From assembly GCF_002811985.1 (NCBI RefSeq), contig NZ_NPDU01000003.1, positions 65,131-129,130 of the forward strand: a DNA stretch of 64,000 bases. The letters run 5' to 3'. Both the position numbers and the translations under genes were made by a program. This stretch comes from Leptospira adleri (GTDB taxonomy: Bacteria; Spirochaetota; Leptospiria; Leptospirales; Leptospiraceae). Of the stretch, positions 11,247 to 26,016 are shown piece after piece. Position 1 is the first letter of the stretch; every line of letters begins with the position of its first letter. Below the pieces are notes generated by a model. That model worked only from the letters and a program-made list of their open reading frames with translations, did not search any database and was not told the origin of the DNA.

Positions 11247-11726
11247 ATGTCAGATCCAACATTAGGAACGTCTCTTCCAGCGATCAGTTTGGAAAGCACA
11301 GAAGGAAAGAGCGTGAAACTTCCCGAGGACATCGCAGGTTCTTGGACCCTACTCTATTTTTATCCGAAAGACGATACTCCGGGATGCACAAAACAAGCCT
11401 GCAGTTACAGAGATCATATCGGAGAATTTAAGAAGATCGGAGCGAAGGTCTACGGTGTGAGCTTGGACGATCTCGGATCTCATGAGAATTTTATACAAAA
11501 GTATTCTTTGAACTTCCCTTTGTTATCCGATCCGAATCATTCTTTGAGCGAGGCCCTGGGAGTCTACGGCGATCAGGAATGGAAAGGAAGAGTTTTCAAA
11601 GGGCTTTCTCGGGATTCTTTTTTGATTTCTCCGGACGGGAAAATACAAAAGGTTTGGAGAAAAGTTGACCCGACGACCACGGTGGAAGAAACTCTCCAGG
11701 AGATTTCCAAAGCAAGCGGTAAATGA
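11247..11726 (+). CDS. bcp: Thioredoxin-dependent peroxiredoxin (Bcp/PrxQ)
   Basis: Reduces hydrogen peroxide and organic hydroperoxides using thioredoxin, in the cytoplasm. The PrxQ signature FYPKDDTPGCTKQAC is at about residues 41-55, with the peroxidatic Cys in the TPGC motif and the resolving Cys five residues later, the arrangement of the atypical 2-Cys type. Length 159 aa is standard. Its stop is immediately followed by the TTG start of the M61 peptidase gene, so the two are co-transcribed. Confidence 0.92.
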   Translation: MSDPTLGTSLPAISLESTEGKSVKLPEDIAGSWTLLYFYPKDDTPGCTKQACSYRDHIGEFKKIGAKVYGVSLDDLGSHENFIQKYSLNFPLLSDPNHSLSEALGVYGDQEWKGRVFKGLSRDSFLISPDGKIQKVWRKVDPTTTVEETLQEISKASGK

Positions 11727-13448
11727 TTGTCTAAACTTCGCTTTTCTGTTCAAGAATACCAACTCACGGGACACTATCTTCAAGTAGAATTGGAGATGGT
11801 CGCTCCCGAAAACGAAACCGTTCTTTCTCTTCCCGTTTGGTCTCCCGGATCTTACATGGTCCGGGATTATTCCAGGCACATTCATAAACTCGAGGCCTTT
11901 GTTTCCGGAAAGAATGGAAAGTCTCTTGATATCGAGCCGATCGGTTTGGATTCCTGGAAGGTCGTTTCCGGAGGAGAGCCGTTTCGAATCCGTTACGTCG
12001 TCTACGGTTTCGATTATTCGGTTCGTTCGAATTATTTCACCACGGAATTCTGTCTTTTGCATCCCCCCGCTTTGTTTCTCTATCCTAAGAATTTTGAAAT
12101 TTCCGAAATCACATTAGAAATATCGAATTCTCTTCCGTTTGAATTTTGCCATTCCGGTTTATCCGGAAAAGGGAAGAAGAGATCCGCGGCCTCTTTGGAC
12201 GAATGGATGGATTCTCCGATTTTATTGTCCGGTCGTCCGGCGATATCCTTTGTTTCCGAAGATTGTGAACATGAAATCGTTCTCGAAGGAGACTTGTCGA
12301 AGTCCGTACAGAAAAATCTGATTTCCGATCTTCAAAAAATTACGGGAGAACAGATTCGTTCTTTCGGGGGATCGCCTAATTCCCGTTATCTGTTCGTTCT
12401 TATTCTTTCGGAAGGGGCTTACGGCGGACTGGAACATCTGAATTCTTCCGTGAATATGTACGATCCTCTGAAGGCGCTGAGCAAGGACGGTTATCTCAAA
12501 CTTTTGGAACTTCTTTCCCACGAGTACTTTCATCTTTGGAACGTGAAACGGATCCGGCCGATCGCGCTCGGTCCTTTCGATTATCAAAAACCGAATTTGA
12601 CCCGGGAGCTCTGGATCGCGGAAGGAATCACTTCTTTTTACGACGCCTATTTTTTGGTTAAGACAAGACATTTGAACGCGGAGAATTATCTAGCGAAGGT
12701 GATGGAAGATCTTCAGAGTTTGGAAAAATCCGAAGGAGAATCTTGGATGAGTTTGGAAGATTCTTCTTATTCCGCATGGACCAAGTTTTACAATCGCCCG
12801 AACGATCCGAATGCGGCGAACACCGGAATTTCGTATTACGTCAAGGGAGGAATTCTCGCGCTCGCGATGGATCTTTATCTTCTTTCGAAAACTTCCGGAC
12901 AAAAATCCCTCTTGGATGTGATGAGAGAGGTCTTTCGGTTTTTTCATGTCGGCAAGAATCGCGGCTTTACGAAGCCCGAGTTTTTTGAAGCCGCAAAAAG
13001 AAGCACCGGTGTGGATCTGAAATTAGAATTCGGCGTTTATCTGGAAAAGCCGGTTCCGGTTCCGATCGAAAAATACTTTCATCAAATCGGCGTTATACGA
13101 TTGGACTCGAGTCCCGGGGTGGAACTTGGTTTTGGTACAAGGGAAGAAAGAGGGAATCTCGTGATCAGCAAGATCGATTGGAAAATTTTAGATCCTTCCG
13201 TCGATCTGAGTCAAGGTGACGAATGGATTTCCCTGAACGGAATTCGGATCCATTCGGGAAATCGAAAGGATCTTTTGAAACAATTCAAGGCCGGGGATAA
13301 GATCGAACTTTTGATCGCAAGGAAAGGAAAGATCCTGAAGAGAAAGATGAAACTTTCGAAACGGTTTCAGACGAGTCAGTTCAAGTTCGAAGAACATCCG
13401 ACCGAGGAGCAAAAAAAGTTGAGAGACTTTTTTTTCGGCTTGAGCTGA
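11727..13448 (+). CDS. M61 family glycyl aminopeptidase-like protease with PDZ domain
   Basis: A 573-residue zinc metallopeptidase of family M61. An N-terminal beta-rich domain occupies about residues 1-170, the catalytic domain carries LLSHEYFHLWNVKRIRP (HExxH with both zinc His) at about 264-280 and the third ligand Glu in LWIAEGITSFYD, and a PDZ domain covers about 470-550. M61 enzymes release N-terminal glycine or alanine from peptides. The start is TTG, directly after the bcp stop with no gap, indicating coupling. No signal peptide is evident, so a cytoplasmic location is inferred. Confidence 0.85.
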   Translation: MSKLRFSVQEYQLTGHYLQVELEMVAPENETVLSLPVWSPGSYMVRDYSRHIHKLEAFVSGKNGKSLDIEPIGLDSWKVVSGGEPFRIRYVVYGFDYSVRSNYFTTEFCLLHPPALFLYPKNFEISEITLEISNSLPFEFCHSGLSGKGKKRSAASLDEWMDSPILLSGRPAISFVSEDCEHEIVLEGDLSKSVQKNLISDLQKITGEQIRSFGGSPNSRYLFVLILSEGAYGGLEHLNSSVNMYDPLKALSKDGYLKLLELLSHEYFHLWNVKRIRPIALGPFDYQKPNLTRELWIAEGITSFYDAYFLVKTRHLNAENYLAKVMEDLQSLEKSEGESWMSLEDSSYSAWTKFYNRPNDPNAANTGISYYVKGGILALAMDLYLLSKTSGQKSLLDVMREVFRFFHVGKNRGFTKPEFFEAAKRSTGVDLKLEFGVYLEKPVPVPIEKYFHQIGVIRLDSSPGVELGFGTREERGNLVISKIDWKILDPSVDLSQGDEWISLNGIRIHSGNRKDLLKQFKAGDKIELLIARKGKILKRKMKLSKRFQTSQFKFEEHPTEEQKKLRDFFFGLS

Positions 13449-13914
13449 GTTTTGCGACGTTATCCGAAACGGCCGATAACGCTTAGCGCTTTTCTTTTTA
13501 AAATGAAACACCGACTCCAAACGTTCGACTTTGGACTTTATACTTACAGCGCGTCCCAAAACCTTATTTTTTTTGTCGGAAAGATCAAGCTGCGAGGTTC
13601 TGTCCCAGTTTTGGGACAGGTTCTTATGATCGATCGAATTTGATATACCGCGTCAATTATTGTTAAACGACAATTTCCCGATCATTTTGTGAACCTTTGT
13701 ATTTCGTCGTAATCGAATTCTTATGAAAAAAATTTCGGAATCGATTTTCTTTAAAACGAAATCGTCGATTTCGAAAATCAATCGGTTTTCTCCGAAAAAT
13801 ATGTAAGCCGTTATAACTCCAGTCGACGAAACCGTTTCGATTTGAGAAAATCCATACCTACAAATCTTATGAAAACGAATTTCGTTTTCGCAAATGATTG
13901 AGAAAGGATGGATC
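13449..13914. other. Intergenic region with one repeat copy
   Basis: About 466 bases without a gene. Near its left end CGTTATC and GATAACG (13458-13464 and 13475-13481) could form a 7-bp hairpin after the peptidase gene. It also contains the repeat copy at 13551-13635. The rest is AT-rich and shows no other structure that I can support. Confidence 0.5.
13551..13635 (+). repeat. Dispersed repeat, copy 1 of 2, with hairpin
   Basis: Matches 40129-40222 over its whole length, including the shared core AAAGATCAAGCTGC and GGTTCTGTCC. In this copy CTGTCCCA (13600-13607) pairs perfectly with TGGGACAG (13612-13619) across a four-base loop. The other copy has changed bases but keeps a hairpin at the same place. 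Confidence 0.65.
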
Positions 13915-14733
13915 ATGAAGAATACGATCAAGGATAAAGTCGTTCTGATCACGGGAGCAAGCGAAGGAATCGGAAGGGAACTTTCGTATCAATTCGCGTC
14001 TCAACAAGTAAAGTTGGTTTTAGCTTCTCGAAATCTGGAAGCGCTCGAACATCTAACGCAGGAATGTCTGCAAAAAGGAGCGGAGACGATCTCCGTAAAA
14101 ACCGACGTTTCCTCTTCGGAAGATTGCAAACGAATGATCGATCTTGCGATCGGCAAATTCGGAAAAATCGATATATTGATTCAATGCGCCGGAATTTCCA
14201 TGAGCGCTCCGTTTGAATCCGTACAGGATCTGGGAATTTTTGAAAAGCTGATGTCCGTAAATTATCTTGGGATCGTTTATAGCTCTTATTACGCTTTGAG
14301 TCATCTCAAAAAAACCAAGGGCCTGATCGTAAACATTTCTTCTCTGCAGGGAAAAACCGGATTTCCGGGATCCACCGGATATTCTGCTTCGAAATTTGCG
14401 GTGCAGGGATTCAGCGATTCTCTTCGTATAGAATTGAAAGATACGGGCGTGGATGTGTTAGTCGTTTCTCCGGGGCCGATCGCGACTCAAATGAACTTCA
14501 GAAAATTCGACGCAAATGGAACGATTTCGAAAGAGAAGCAACAAACTCCGAAAAAAAATATCATGTCCGTGTCTACATGCGCGCGATTGATCCTGGATGC
14601 GATCGTTCGAAGAGATCGGGAACTGGTGATGACCTTCGGCGGAAAATTAATTCCCTGGGTGAAGCTCGTCGCGCCCCGATTCGTGGATCGTCTTGTCGCG
14701 AACGCGGTCGAAAAGTTTTACGCAGAGGTTTGA
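13915..14733 (+). CDS. Short-chain dehydrogenase/reductase (SDR)
   Basis: Classical SDR. NAD(P)-binding TGASEGIGREL at about residue 13, the CAGIS motif (NNAG equivalent) near 85, and active-site GYSASKFAVQGFSDSLR near 155. The Arg in ASRNLEAL suggests NADP(H). The downstream part resembles the DHRS7/3-ketodihydrosphingosine-reductase-like SDRs, but the substrate is not clear. An in-frame ATG lies at 13894, but AGAAAGGA sits 7 bases before the ATG at 13915, so I take the later start (272 aa). It converges with another SDR gene 72 bases away. Confidence 0.83.
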   Translation: MKNTIKDKVVLITGASEGIGRELSYQFASQQVKLVLASRNLEALEHLTQECLQKGAETISVKTDVSSSEDCKRMIDLAIGKFGKIDILIQCAGISMSAPFESVQDLGIFEKLMSVNYLGIVYSSYYALSHLKKTKGLIVNISSLQGKTGFPGSTGYSASKFAVQGFSDSLRIELKDTGVDVLVVSPGPIATQMNFRKFDANGTISKEKQQTPKKNIMSVSTCARLILDAIVRRDRELVMTFGGKLIPWVKLVAPRFVDRLVANAVEKFYAEV

Positions 14734-14805
14734 ACGATCGATTCCCTTCCGAGACGGACAAATCGAATTCAAAAATCTTAATATGATTTATCGGGGATTA
14801 CAGAA

Positions 14806-15561
14806 TCAGACGGCGGTGATCCCTCCGTCAGCGGCCCAGTTCGCGCCGTTGATATAACCGGAATCCGGACTTAACAAAAAGAGGATCACTCTCGCAATCT
14901 CCATCGGATCCGCAATTTTCCGAGAAGGGGTCATCTCCAAAATTTTACTTCTGTGATCGTTCACTTGATCTTCTTGAATGCCCATCTTTGTTTCCATATA
15001 ACCCGGACTGATTGCATTGATCGTGATCCCTAAAGGCCCCCACTCGTCCGCGAGAGAACGAACGAAGCCGATCAGGGCGTGTTTGGAAGAAGAATAAGCG
15101 ACGGAGTTCGCCGATCCCTTGAGAGACAAAGAGGACGCGACGAATAAAAGCCTGCCTAAATTCAAATTTATGAATATAGGAAGAAGCCGTTTCGTGATCA
15201 GAAACGCGGATCGAATGTTTATCGAAAAAATTCGATCCCATTCTTCTTCGCTCACCTCGGTGATCCTGTGATAAGGACCTCCGTAACCCGCGCAATGAAT
15301 GAATCCGTAAGGAGTCTGATTTTCGGAAGCGACGTATCTTTTCCAATTTTCCAAGGAAGAATTGAGTTCTGCATCGCGTGTAAGATCGGTCGGAATGAAA
15401 AATTCTCCTTCGAACGGATTCGAAGGACGATTCAAATCCAAATTTGTGACCGAGTAACCTTCGGAGACGAGCAACTCGACGATCGCTCTTCCCAAGCCGC
15501 CGCTTCCGCCGGTAAGAATTACATTTTTTTTATTTTCGGATTCTTTCTTTGTTACAGACAC
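14806..15561 (-). CDS. Short-chain dehydrogenase/reductase, FabG-like
   Basis: A 251-residue SDR with [15 protein letters not shown] at the nucleotide site, HCAGYGG (NNAG equivalent), catalytic Ser in SSLSLKGS and Tyr/Lys in [15 protein letters not shown]. The C-terminus [13 protein letters not shown] is the typical FabG-type ending that closes over the cofactor. The Asp in NLDLNRPSN favours NAD(H). It may be a 3-oxoacyl reductase-like enzyme, but the true substrate is unknown. It is divergent from argB with only about 78 bases between starts. Confidence 0.83.
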   Translation of the reverse strand: MSVTKKESENKKNVILTGGSGGLGRAIVELLVSEGYSVTNLDLNRPSNPFEGEFFIPTDLTRDAELNSSLENWKRYVASENQTPYGFIHCAGYGGPYHRITEVSEEEWDRIFSINIRSAFLITKRLLPIFINLNLGRLLFVASSLSLKGSANSVAYSSSKHALIGFVRSLADEWGPLGITINAISPGYMETKMGIQEDQVNDHRSKILEMTPSRKIADPMEIARVILFLLSPDSGYINGANWAADGGITAV

Positions 15562-15639
15562 TCTTCTTGAATCTCCATTCTAACTTCTATCCCGTATTTC
15601 TGGATGACAGAGATCGGCACAAGGAATTCTCTGTTTCTC

Positions 15640-16512
15640 ATGGAAAAACTTTTCGAAAGAGTCAATCATATCCTCGAAGCCCTCCCTTATATTACAAAGT
15701 ATTCGGGCAAGACGGTTGTGATCAAATACGGCGGCGCGGCGATGGCGAAAGCCGATCTGAAAGAATCTTTTGCAAAGGATATCGTTCTTTTAAAATACGT
15801 GGGAATTCATCCCGTGATCGTTCACGGAGGCGGACCTGAAATCAATCGACTTCTGGAGAGTTTAAAAATTCCGACCGAGTTCGTACACGGACATCGGGTT
15901 ACGGACGCTCAAACGATGGACGTTGTGGAAATGGTTCTTACCGGAAAGGTGAACAAACAAATCGTTTCCATGATCAATGCCCAAGGCGGAAACGCAGTGG
16001 GAATTTCCGGAAAAGACGGAAATCTTGCCAAGGCAACAAAAGCTCCGATCGAGATCGAGCTCGAAGGTAAGGAAAAACAACTCTTTGACGTGGGTCTTGT
16101 GGGAAAGATCGAAACGATCAATCCTGAAATTCTTCTCAATCTACAAAAAGAAGGATTTATTCCGGTGATATCTCCGGTGGCGGAATCCGCCTCGGGCGAC
16201 AGTCTCAACATCAACGCGGACACATTTGCAGGCGAAGTCGCAGGCGCACTCAAAGCGGAGAAGTTGATTCTTCTTACGGACACGGACGGAATTTTAATCG
16301 ACGGAAAACTCGCAACCGGTCTCAACCGAGGAAAGGTGAAGGAGTATATTCGAAAAGGTGAAATTTCCGGCGGAATGATTCCAAAGGTTGAATGTTGTCT
16401 CACTGCGATCGATCAGGGTGTGAGGAGAACTCATATCATCGACGGAAGAGTTCCCCATTCTATCCTAATCGAAATTTTTACGGATCAGGGGATCGGTTCT
16501 TTGATCGAGTGA
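15640..16512 (+). CDS. argB: Acetylglutamate kinase
   Basis: Second step of arginine synthesis: phosphorylates N-acetylglutamate, in the cytoplasm. Family motifs: [11 protein letters not shown] at the N-terminus, [12 protein letters not shown] for substrate binding, [15 protein letters not shown] and LLTDTDGIL for nucleotide binding, and [12 protein letters not shown] near the end. Starting at the ATG at 15640 gives 290 aa, typical of the family; an in-frame ATG at 15604 would add 12 residues and has no better ribosome-binding site. It is not beside other arg genes. Confidence 0.92.
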   Translation: MEKLFERVNHILEALPYITKYSGKTVVIKYGGAAMAKADLKESFAKDIVLLKYVGIHPVIVHGGGPEINRLLESLKIPTEFVHGHRVTDAQTMDVVEMVLTGKVNKQIVSMINAQGGNAVGISGKDGNLAKATKAPIEIELEGKEKQLFDVGLVGKIETINPEILLNLQKEGFIPVISPVAESASGDSLNINADTFAGEVAGALKAEKLILLTDTDGILIDGKLATGLNRGKVKEYIRKGEISGGMIPKVECCLTAIDQGVRRTHIIDGRVPHSILIEIFTDQGIGSLIE

Positions 16513-16787
16513 CGCGTTTTTGTTTGTTTCTCTTCAGGAGAATTCTTTGAAAGAATGTCTTTTCGAATCGGAATCCATTTTTCTTGCCTCTTTTGAGATG
16601 GAGAGAAAAGAAAAAATTCCAGAAACAACATTTCAAAATTTCTCCGGAGAATCAAAAAAATCATAAGAAGAGATTTTTTTTGCAATTTTGGTTCTTGTTA
16701 ATTGTTAATGAAACTCCTTGACAGGGAAATCTTTCTTGTATCCAATGATTCAATTCTTTCTTTAGAACGGTCCGTTAAACCCCCTTT

Positions 16788-18536
<1,749 letters not shown>

Positions 18537-18602
18537 AAAACAAATTCCTTTTCCGCAAAAGCAAATCTTCGAACAAAACCCTTTCGGGAAACATCGAAAT
18601 CA

Positions 18603-18719
18603 TCCGGTCCGCATGTTCCGTCGCAGCGGGGAAGTCGTGACCGGAAAAACATTCGGGCGTCTCCTTCCGATGGGAATCGGAAGGACCGCGCTTGGTCCGG
18701 GTTTCGTCGCAAAAGCGAC
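18603..18719 (+). other. Multi-hairpin element
   Basis: Four potential stems follow in order: TCCGGTC with GACCGGA enclosing the first 45 bases; CCTTCCGAT (18663-18671) with ATCGGAAGG (18676-18684); GGACC (18683-18687) with GGTCC (18694-18698); and GTCGC (18706-18710) with GCGAC (18715-18719). The density of exact complementarity suggests a structured RNA or a palindromic repeat rather than coding DNA. Its function is unknown. Confidence 0.45.
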
Positions 18720-18890
18720 TCATCCCTCGCTCGCACCGTTCTTAAAAGAAAAATAATATTCTAATATTCGCTCGGGACGCGAACGCGCCCTCCCCATCGC
18801 TGACGCATTTTCTTTTCTCAAGAAATTTTCCGAAAATCTCCGAACTTTCTAAAACGAACGAAATGTTATTTTATAAAATTCGAATCTATC

Positions 18891-18908
18891 TGTGTGAGCT
18901 CCTACAAA
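18891..18908 (+). repeat. GTAAGAGCTCCTAC-family short palindromic repeat
   Basis: TGTGTGAGCTCCTACAAA, a variant of the dispersed imperfect palindrome seen at least ten times in this window, always around a GAGCTC core. Confidence 0.7.
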
Positions 18909-19066
18909 TTATATCTTGTCGACTTTTTGCAAAATTTAGAATCGTCTTTTTTATTCTCTCAAATGCGTCTTTGAGTTTCTACGTTTTTCAAAGCCGAAGA
19001 TAAGTCCTTTTGTCAAAGCTCGGTGGAACTGGAATGAAATTGAAGATGCGTAACGTATCGAATCGC

Positions 19067-20362
<1,296 letters not shown>

Positions 20363-20407
20363 TCTTACCCTCGCGTTGAATTTTAAGGAATTCCGGGAAA
20401 AATCACG

Positions 20408-20446
<39 letters not shown>

Positions 20447-20471
20447 TATAGTCTTACACAGAAGAGCGTAC

Positions 20472-21416
<945 letters not shown>

Positions 21417-21854
21417 TCCCCCGGTTCTAATAGATCGATCGTTTGCGGTTCCGTCCGGGGCGGTTCTCTGTAAATCCGGATTTCAATTGTGTATTTGTAA
21501 GAGCTCCTACAAAAGGAACAACCAAGTCGGATTTTCAATTCTGGGGATGTTCTGATTTTTTAGTTTTGGATGCGAAGATTTGAACTTTTTTGAAAAATTG
21601 TAAGAGCTACTACAAATCCTAAATGAAACGGAGCCTCCATTCTTAGCCGAACTTCGAGGAGTGACATACGTTTTGAATATTCTGGAATTTGAATCCGTTA
21701 CTTTGTAAGAGTTCCTACATTTCACGCTGTCAATCGGGGAACTTTCTCCACGACGAATTCGTTCGGTTGCGATTCTCGGCGAAGAATTACGAAAAAGGCA
21801 GAATGAATTCCTTAAAAACCGTAAGAGCTCCTACAACAAAATCGCAAGGAAGGA
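21417..21854. other. Intergenic region with a cluster of short repeats
   Basis: 438 bases with no gene that I can support. Four copies of the GTAAGAGCTCCTAC repeat lie about 105-115 bases apart within it. Confidence 0.6.
21495..21840 (+). repeat. Four spaced copies of the GTAAGAGCTCCTAC repeat
   Basis: Copies at 21495-21514, 21599-21616, 21703-21720 and 21821-21840, all in the same orientation and all containing TAAGAG followed by CTCCTAC, CTACTAC or TTCCTAC. The starts are about 104, 104 and 118 bases apart. Sequence between the copies does not look alike. Confidence 0.75.
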
Positions 21855-22184
21855 CTATTCTAAAATCCCTTGTTTTTTGAGGGAGAACGCGAGATCCATT
21901 TTGCTGATCAGATGTTTGGCCCTTCCGAAACGAATCATCGTTTTAGGTTTCGAATTCTCTTTGGAATCGAATACTTCCAGACAGGTTTCGATCACCGGAC
22001 AGGAATTGTCCGTACATCCGATCTCGGTAAGTTTTAGAATTTCATTTCCTTGGAGATGGAGTGGACCGCTGAGCCAAGAAATCAGAGTCGGGTGAAATGA
22101 AAATTCTTCGGTCGCACTTCGGGTTTCCGAAAAGACGGGTCCGTGATTGTGAACCGAAGAATGATTTGGTACCGCCGGTTTCAT
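21855..22184 (-). CDS. Small conserved-looking hypothetical protein
   Basis: A 109-residue protein without a signal peptide or membrane segment. It has the cysteine pair GCTDNSCPVIETC near the centre and a basic helix MIRFGRAKHLISKMD near the end. I do not recognise the family. It starts 48 bases after the metH stop on the same strand, so it may be the last gene of the methionine-cycle operon. The Cys motif could bind a metal or a cluster, which is inference only. Confidence 0.5.
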   Translation of the reverse strand: MKPAVPNHSSVHNHGPVFSETRSATEEFSFHPTLISWLSGPLHLQGNEILKLTEIGCTDNSCPVIETCLEVFDSKENSKPKTMIRFGRAKHLISKMDLAFSLKKQGILE

Positions 22185-22232
22185 AACTTTCTAGTTAGAC
22201 GAAAGAAAATGGATTCTTCCTTTCTCCTATCC

Positions 22233-25200
22233 TTATCTCGCGATCGAAATCGCAAGAGGGTCATAAGCCAGATTGGGCGCGAGCCAACGTTCCGTCTCTT
22301 CGATCGTAAATCCTTTTCGTTTGGCGTAATCTTCTATCTGATCACGGTTGATTTTCGCAACGGCAAAGTATTTGGATTGAGGATGCGCAAAATACAAACC
22401 GCTGACCGAGCTCGCCGGCCACATTGCAAAATGTTCAGTTAGAGTGATCCCCGTATTTTTTTCAGCTTGGAGAAGATCGAAAAGAACTCGCTTCTCAGTG
22501 TGATCCGGAGACGCCGGATAACCGGCTGCAGGACGAATCCCTCTATATCTTTCCCTGATCAAATCTTCCGGAGAAAGATTTTCGTCTTTTGCGTAACCCC
22601 AATATTCTTTTCGAACTTTGAAGTGTATGTATTCAGCGAACGCCTCCGCAAAACGATCGCCTAACGCTTTGGCCATGATGGAATTGTAGTCGTCAAGATT
22701 CTTCTCAAACTCTTTTGCGAATTCTTCTACACCGTGTCCGGTCGTCACCGCAAATCCTCCGATGTAGTCGATTCTTCCCGATTCCTTCGGAGCTACGTAG
22801 TCCGCCAAACAATAATTAGGTTCTGTAGCGTCCTCTTTTTGGATCTGCTGACGCAAAGTATGAAAAACCGTGAGCAATTTGGAGCGAGTTTCATCTTCGT
22901 AAACTTCGATATCGTCGTCTACGCTGTTCGCCGGAAAAATTCCGATCACGCCCTTTGTTTTGAAAAGTTTCCCTTCCGTGATTCTTTTCATCAGTTTCTG
23001 GGCGTCCGCAAAAAGTTCTCTCGCCTGTTTCCCGGTTGTTTCGCTCTCCAAGATAGCGGGGTATCTGCCTTTCAATTCCCAAGCTGTGAAGAACGGGGTC
23101 CAGTCGATAAAAGGAATCAGCGTTTCCAACGAAACTTCTTCATCGAATACTTTGATTCCGACAAACGCCGGTTTGTCGATGCGAGACGTAGACCAATCGA
23201 TCGTTTCCTTGTTTTCCCTTGCTTGATCGAGAGAGACGAGTTTTCTTTCCGCTCTTGTATTGAAGTAATTTTCTCTCGCAGCGAGTTGGTCCTCTTTGAT
23301 CTTTTTCGTATAGTCTTCGATAAGATCGGGATGAAGAAGTTGATTGACCACGTTTACGACCCGAGACGCGTCCACGACGTGAACCACGGGTTGATCGTAC
23401 GCCGGTGCGATCTTAACCGCCGTATGTGCGGAGCTCGTAGTAGCTCCGCCGATCAAAAGAGGTACTTCAAATCCGGTGCGTTTCATCTCGGCCGCAACGT
23501 GAACCATTTCGTCCAGAGAAGGTGTGATTAAGCCGGAAAGGCCGATGATGCTCGCGTTATGCTTTCTTGCTTCTTCGAGAATTTTGTCGGCGGGAACCAT
23601 CACTCCTAAATCGATCACTTCGTAGTTATTGCATGCAAGAACCACGCCGACGATATTTTTGCCGATATCGTGTACGTCTCCCTTTACGGTCGCGATTAAG
23701 AATTTAGGGCGAGACGAATCGTCCTGATTGTTTTTCTTTTCTTCCTCCATAAAAGGTAAAAGATAAGCTACGGATTTTTTCATCACACGCGCACTCTTTA
23801 CCACTTGAGGAAGGAACATCTTTCCGGCTCCGAAAAGTTCTCCCACGATTTTCATTCCGTCCATAAGAGGACCTTCGATTACGGTTAACGGACGTCCGTA
23901 TTTAAGGCGCGCTTCTTCAGTATCTTGATCGATGTATTCTACGATTCCTTTTACGAGGGCGTGAGAAAGTCTTTCCTCCACGGAAGTTCCTTCTCTCCAG
24001 GTCTCTTCTTTTTTCTCCGCTTTGTCTCCGGACTTTACGCTTTCCGCAAATTCTACGAGACGTTCGGTCGCGTCCGGTCTTCTGTTCAGAATTACATCTT
24101 CAACATATTCTAATAAATCTTTTGGAATTTCTTCGTAGACGGCGAGCATTCCGGCGTTTACGATCGCCATGTCCATTCCCGCTTGGATCGCATAATATAA
24201 GAATACGGAATGCATCGCCTCCCTCACCGGATTGTTTCCCCTGAAAGAGAAAGACACGTTAGACAAACCGCCGGAAACCTTTGCCCCCGGACACAGTTTT
24301 TTAATTTCACGAATGGCGTCGATGAAGTCCATCGCGTAGTTGTTATGTTCTTCGATTCCGGTTGCGACGGTAAGAATGTTCGGATCAAAGATGATGTCGA
24401 CCGGGTTGAAGTCGGCTTTTGTCACGAGAAGATCATACGCGCGTTTGCATATTCTAACCTTTTCGTCTTTTGTAGCTGCCTGACCTTGTTCGTCGAAAGC
24501 CATCACGATCGCAGCGGCACCGTATCTCTGGATCTTACGCGCGTGTTCTAAGAATTTTTCCTCGCCCTCTTTCAGAGAGATCGAATTTACGATCGGTTTT
24601 CCCTGGATACACTTTAAGCCTTCCTCCAATACGCTCCACTTGGAAGAATCGATCATGAAAGGAACCTTTGCGATGTCCGGTTCCCCCGCGATGAGATTCA
24701 AAAAATGTCGCATCGAGGCTTCTCCGTCTAACAACGCTTCGTCGAAGTTGATATCGATGACGTTCGCCCCTGCTTCTACTTGTTGCAGAGCGACCGAGAC
24801 CGCTTCTTCGAAATTACCTTCGATGATGAGTTTTTTAAAACGAGGAGATCCCGTTACGTTGGTCCTCTCTCCTACCAATAAAAATCCCTTGTCAGGAGTT
24901 ATATTCAGAGGTTCGAGCCCCGAAAGTCTTGTCACTTCCGGAATTTCGGGAATCACTCTAGGTTTTTTCCCTTGGACCGCCTTGGCAGCTGCGGCGATAT
25001 GTTCCGGAGTCGTTCCACAGCAACCCCCGGCTATGTTTAGCCAGCCGGCGCTTGCAAATTCTTGAATATATTTTCCGAATTCTTCCGGAGTCTGATCGTA
25101 TCCGCCGAATGCGTTCGGAAGTCCTGCGTTCGGATAACAACTGATCATACAGGAGGATACTCGGGAGAGTTCTTCGATATACGGTCTCATCTCATCGGCG

Positions 25201-25973
25201 CCTAACGCGCAGTTGATTCCCACTGATAACGGTTTTGCGTGAGCGATGGAATTGTAAAACGCTTCCACGGTTTGTCCGGAAAGTGTTCTTCCGGAAGCGT
25301 CGGTAATCGTTACGGAAAGGCAAACAGGAATTCTTACTTTAAGGTCTTCGAATACTTGTTCGATCGCGAAAATGGCGGCCTTTAAATTAAGCGTATCGAT
25401 ATTCGTTTCAGGAAGAAGAAGATCGACTCCCGACTCAACAAGCGCGCGCGCTTGTTCGTAAAAAGTCGCGACTAATTCGTCGAAAGTAACCGCACGGAAC
25501 GCCGGGTTGTTTACGTCCGGAGAAAGCGTCGCCGTTCGAGTCGTAGGTCCGATCGCACCCGCTAAAAAGCATGGGTGAGTCGGATTCGTTTTTTGGAATT
25601 TTTCGATCGCGTTACGCGCGCATTTAACAGCGGCCTTGTTCAGATCCGCAACTAAGAATTCCGTTTTATAATCGCCTTGAGAGACTTGATTGGAACTAAA
25701 CGTGTTTGTTTCGAGGATATTTGCGCCGGATTCCAAAAATTTAACGTGGATGGCTTCGATCACGTCCGGTCTCGTTAAACAAAGAAGTTCGTTGTTCCCT
25801 TTGAGAGGATGTGGATGATTTTTTAGTACGTCGCCCCTGAAGTCGTCTTCGGTCAGAGGAAATCTTTGAATCATCGTTCCCATCGCTCCGTCGATGACTA
25901 AAATTTGTTTTTCGAGAAGGGAGATGAGTTCTTTCGCCTTTGGATTGGTATAGTTCTGAGCTTTCTGAGTCAT
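22233..25973 (-). CDS. metH: Cobalamin-dependent methionine synthase
   Basis: Transfers a methyl group from 5-methyltetrahydrofolate to homocysteine through cobalamin. All four modules are present in 1246 aa: homocysteine-binding (about 1-340, zinc Cys in [11 protein letters not shown] and [13 protein letters not shown]), pterin-binding (about 350-620, [12 protein letters not shown]), cobalamin-binding (about 650-900, with [13 protein letters not shown] providing the cobalt-ligating His), and the reactivation domain that binds S-adenosylmethionine (about 920-1240, [15 protein letters not shown]). Length and order match the E. coli enzyme. It lies downstream of ahcY and a ferredoxin gene, on the same strand, as part of a methionine-cycle unit. 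No B12 riboswitch was seen in front. Confidence 0.96.
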   Translation of the reverse strand: MTQKAQNYTNPKAKELISLLEKQILVIDGAMGTMIQRFPLTEDDFRGDVLKNHPHPLKGNNELLCLTRPDVIEAIHVKFLESGANILETNTFSSNQVSQGDYKTEFLVADLNKAAVKCARNAIEKFQKTNPTHPCFLAGAIGPTTRTATLSPDVNNPAFRAVTFDELVATFYEQARALVESGVDLLLPETNIDTLNLKAAIFAIEQVFEDLKVRIPVCLSVTITDASGRTLSGQTVEAFYNSIAHAKPLSVGINCALGADEMRPYIEELSRVSSCMISCYPNAGLPNAFGGYDQTPEEFGKYIQEFASAGWLNIAGGCCGTTPEHIAAAAKAVQGKKPRVIPEIPEVTRLSGLEPLNITPDKGFLLVGERTNVTGSPRFKKLIIEGNFEEAVSVALQQVEAGANVIDINFDEALLDGEASMRHFLNLIAGEPDIAKVPFMIDSSKWSVLEEGLKCIQGKPIVNSISLKEGEEKFLEHARKIQRYGAAAIVMAFDEQGQAATKDEKVRICKRAYDLLVTKADFNPVDIIFDPNILTVATGIEEHNNYAMDFIDAIREIKKLCPGAKVSGGLSNVSFSFRGNNPVREAMHSVFLYYAIQAGMDMAIVNAGMLAVYEEIPKDLLEYVEDVILNRRPDATERLVEFAESVKSGDKAEKKEETWREGTSVEERLSHALVKGIVEYIDQDTEEARLKYGRPLTVIEGPLMDGMKIVGELFGAGKMFLPQVVKSARVMKKSVAYLLPFMEEEKKNNQDDSSRPKFLIATVKGDVHDIGKNIVGVVLACNNYEVIDLGVMVPADKILEEARKHNASIIGLSGLITPSLDEMVHVAAEMKRTGFEVPLLIGGATTSSAHTAVKIAPAYDQPVVHVVDASRVVNVVNQLLHPDLIEDYTKKIKEDQLAARENYFNTRAERKLVSLDQARENKETIDWSTSRIDKPAFVGIKVFDEEVSLETLIPFIDWTPFFTAWELKGRYPAILESETTGKQARELFADAQKLMKRITEGKLFKTKGVIGIFPANSVDDDIEVYEDETRSKLLTVFHTLRQQIQKEDATEPNYCLADYVAPKESGRIDYIGGFAVTTGHGVEEFAKEFEKNLDDYNSIMAKALGDRFAEAFAEYIHFKVRKEYWGYAKDENLSPEDLIRERYRGIRPAAGYPASPDHTEKRVLFDLLQAEKNTGITLTEHFAMWPASSVSGLYFAHPQSKYFAVAKINRDQIEDYAKRKGFTIEETERWLAPNLAYDPLAISIAR

Positions 25974-26016
25974 GATTCGTTTCTTTATGTGTTCTGAAAA
26001 ATAAAATTACGTTCTT

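Larger units (their letters stand above)
18537..19066. other. Convergent intergenic region with structured elements
   Basis: 530 bases between two converging genes. The first 200 bases hold the multi-hairpin element at 18603-18719; a GTAAGAGCTCCTAC-type repeat lies at 18891-18908. Short open frames here run through the hairpins and do not look like genes. Confidence 0.6.

Noticed and set aside
25974..26016. Cobalamin riboswitch in front of metH
   Set aside because: Only 43 bases separate the ferredoxin and metH genes, too short for a B12 riboswitch, and no consensus was seen.
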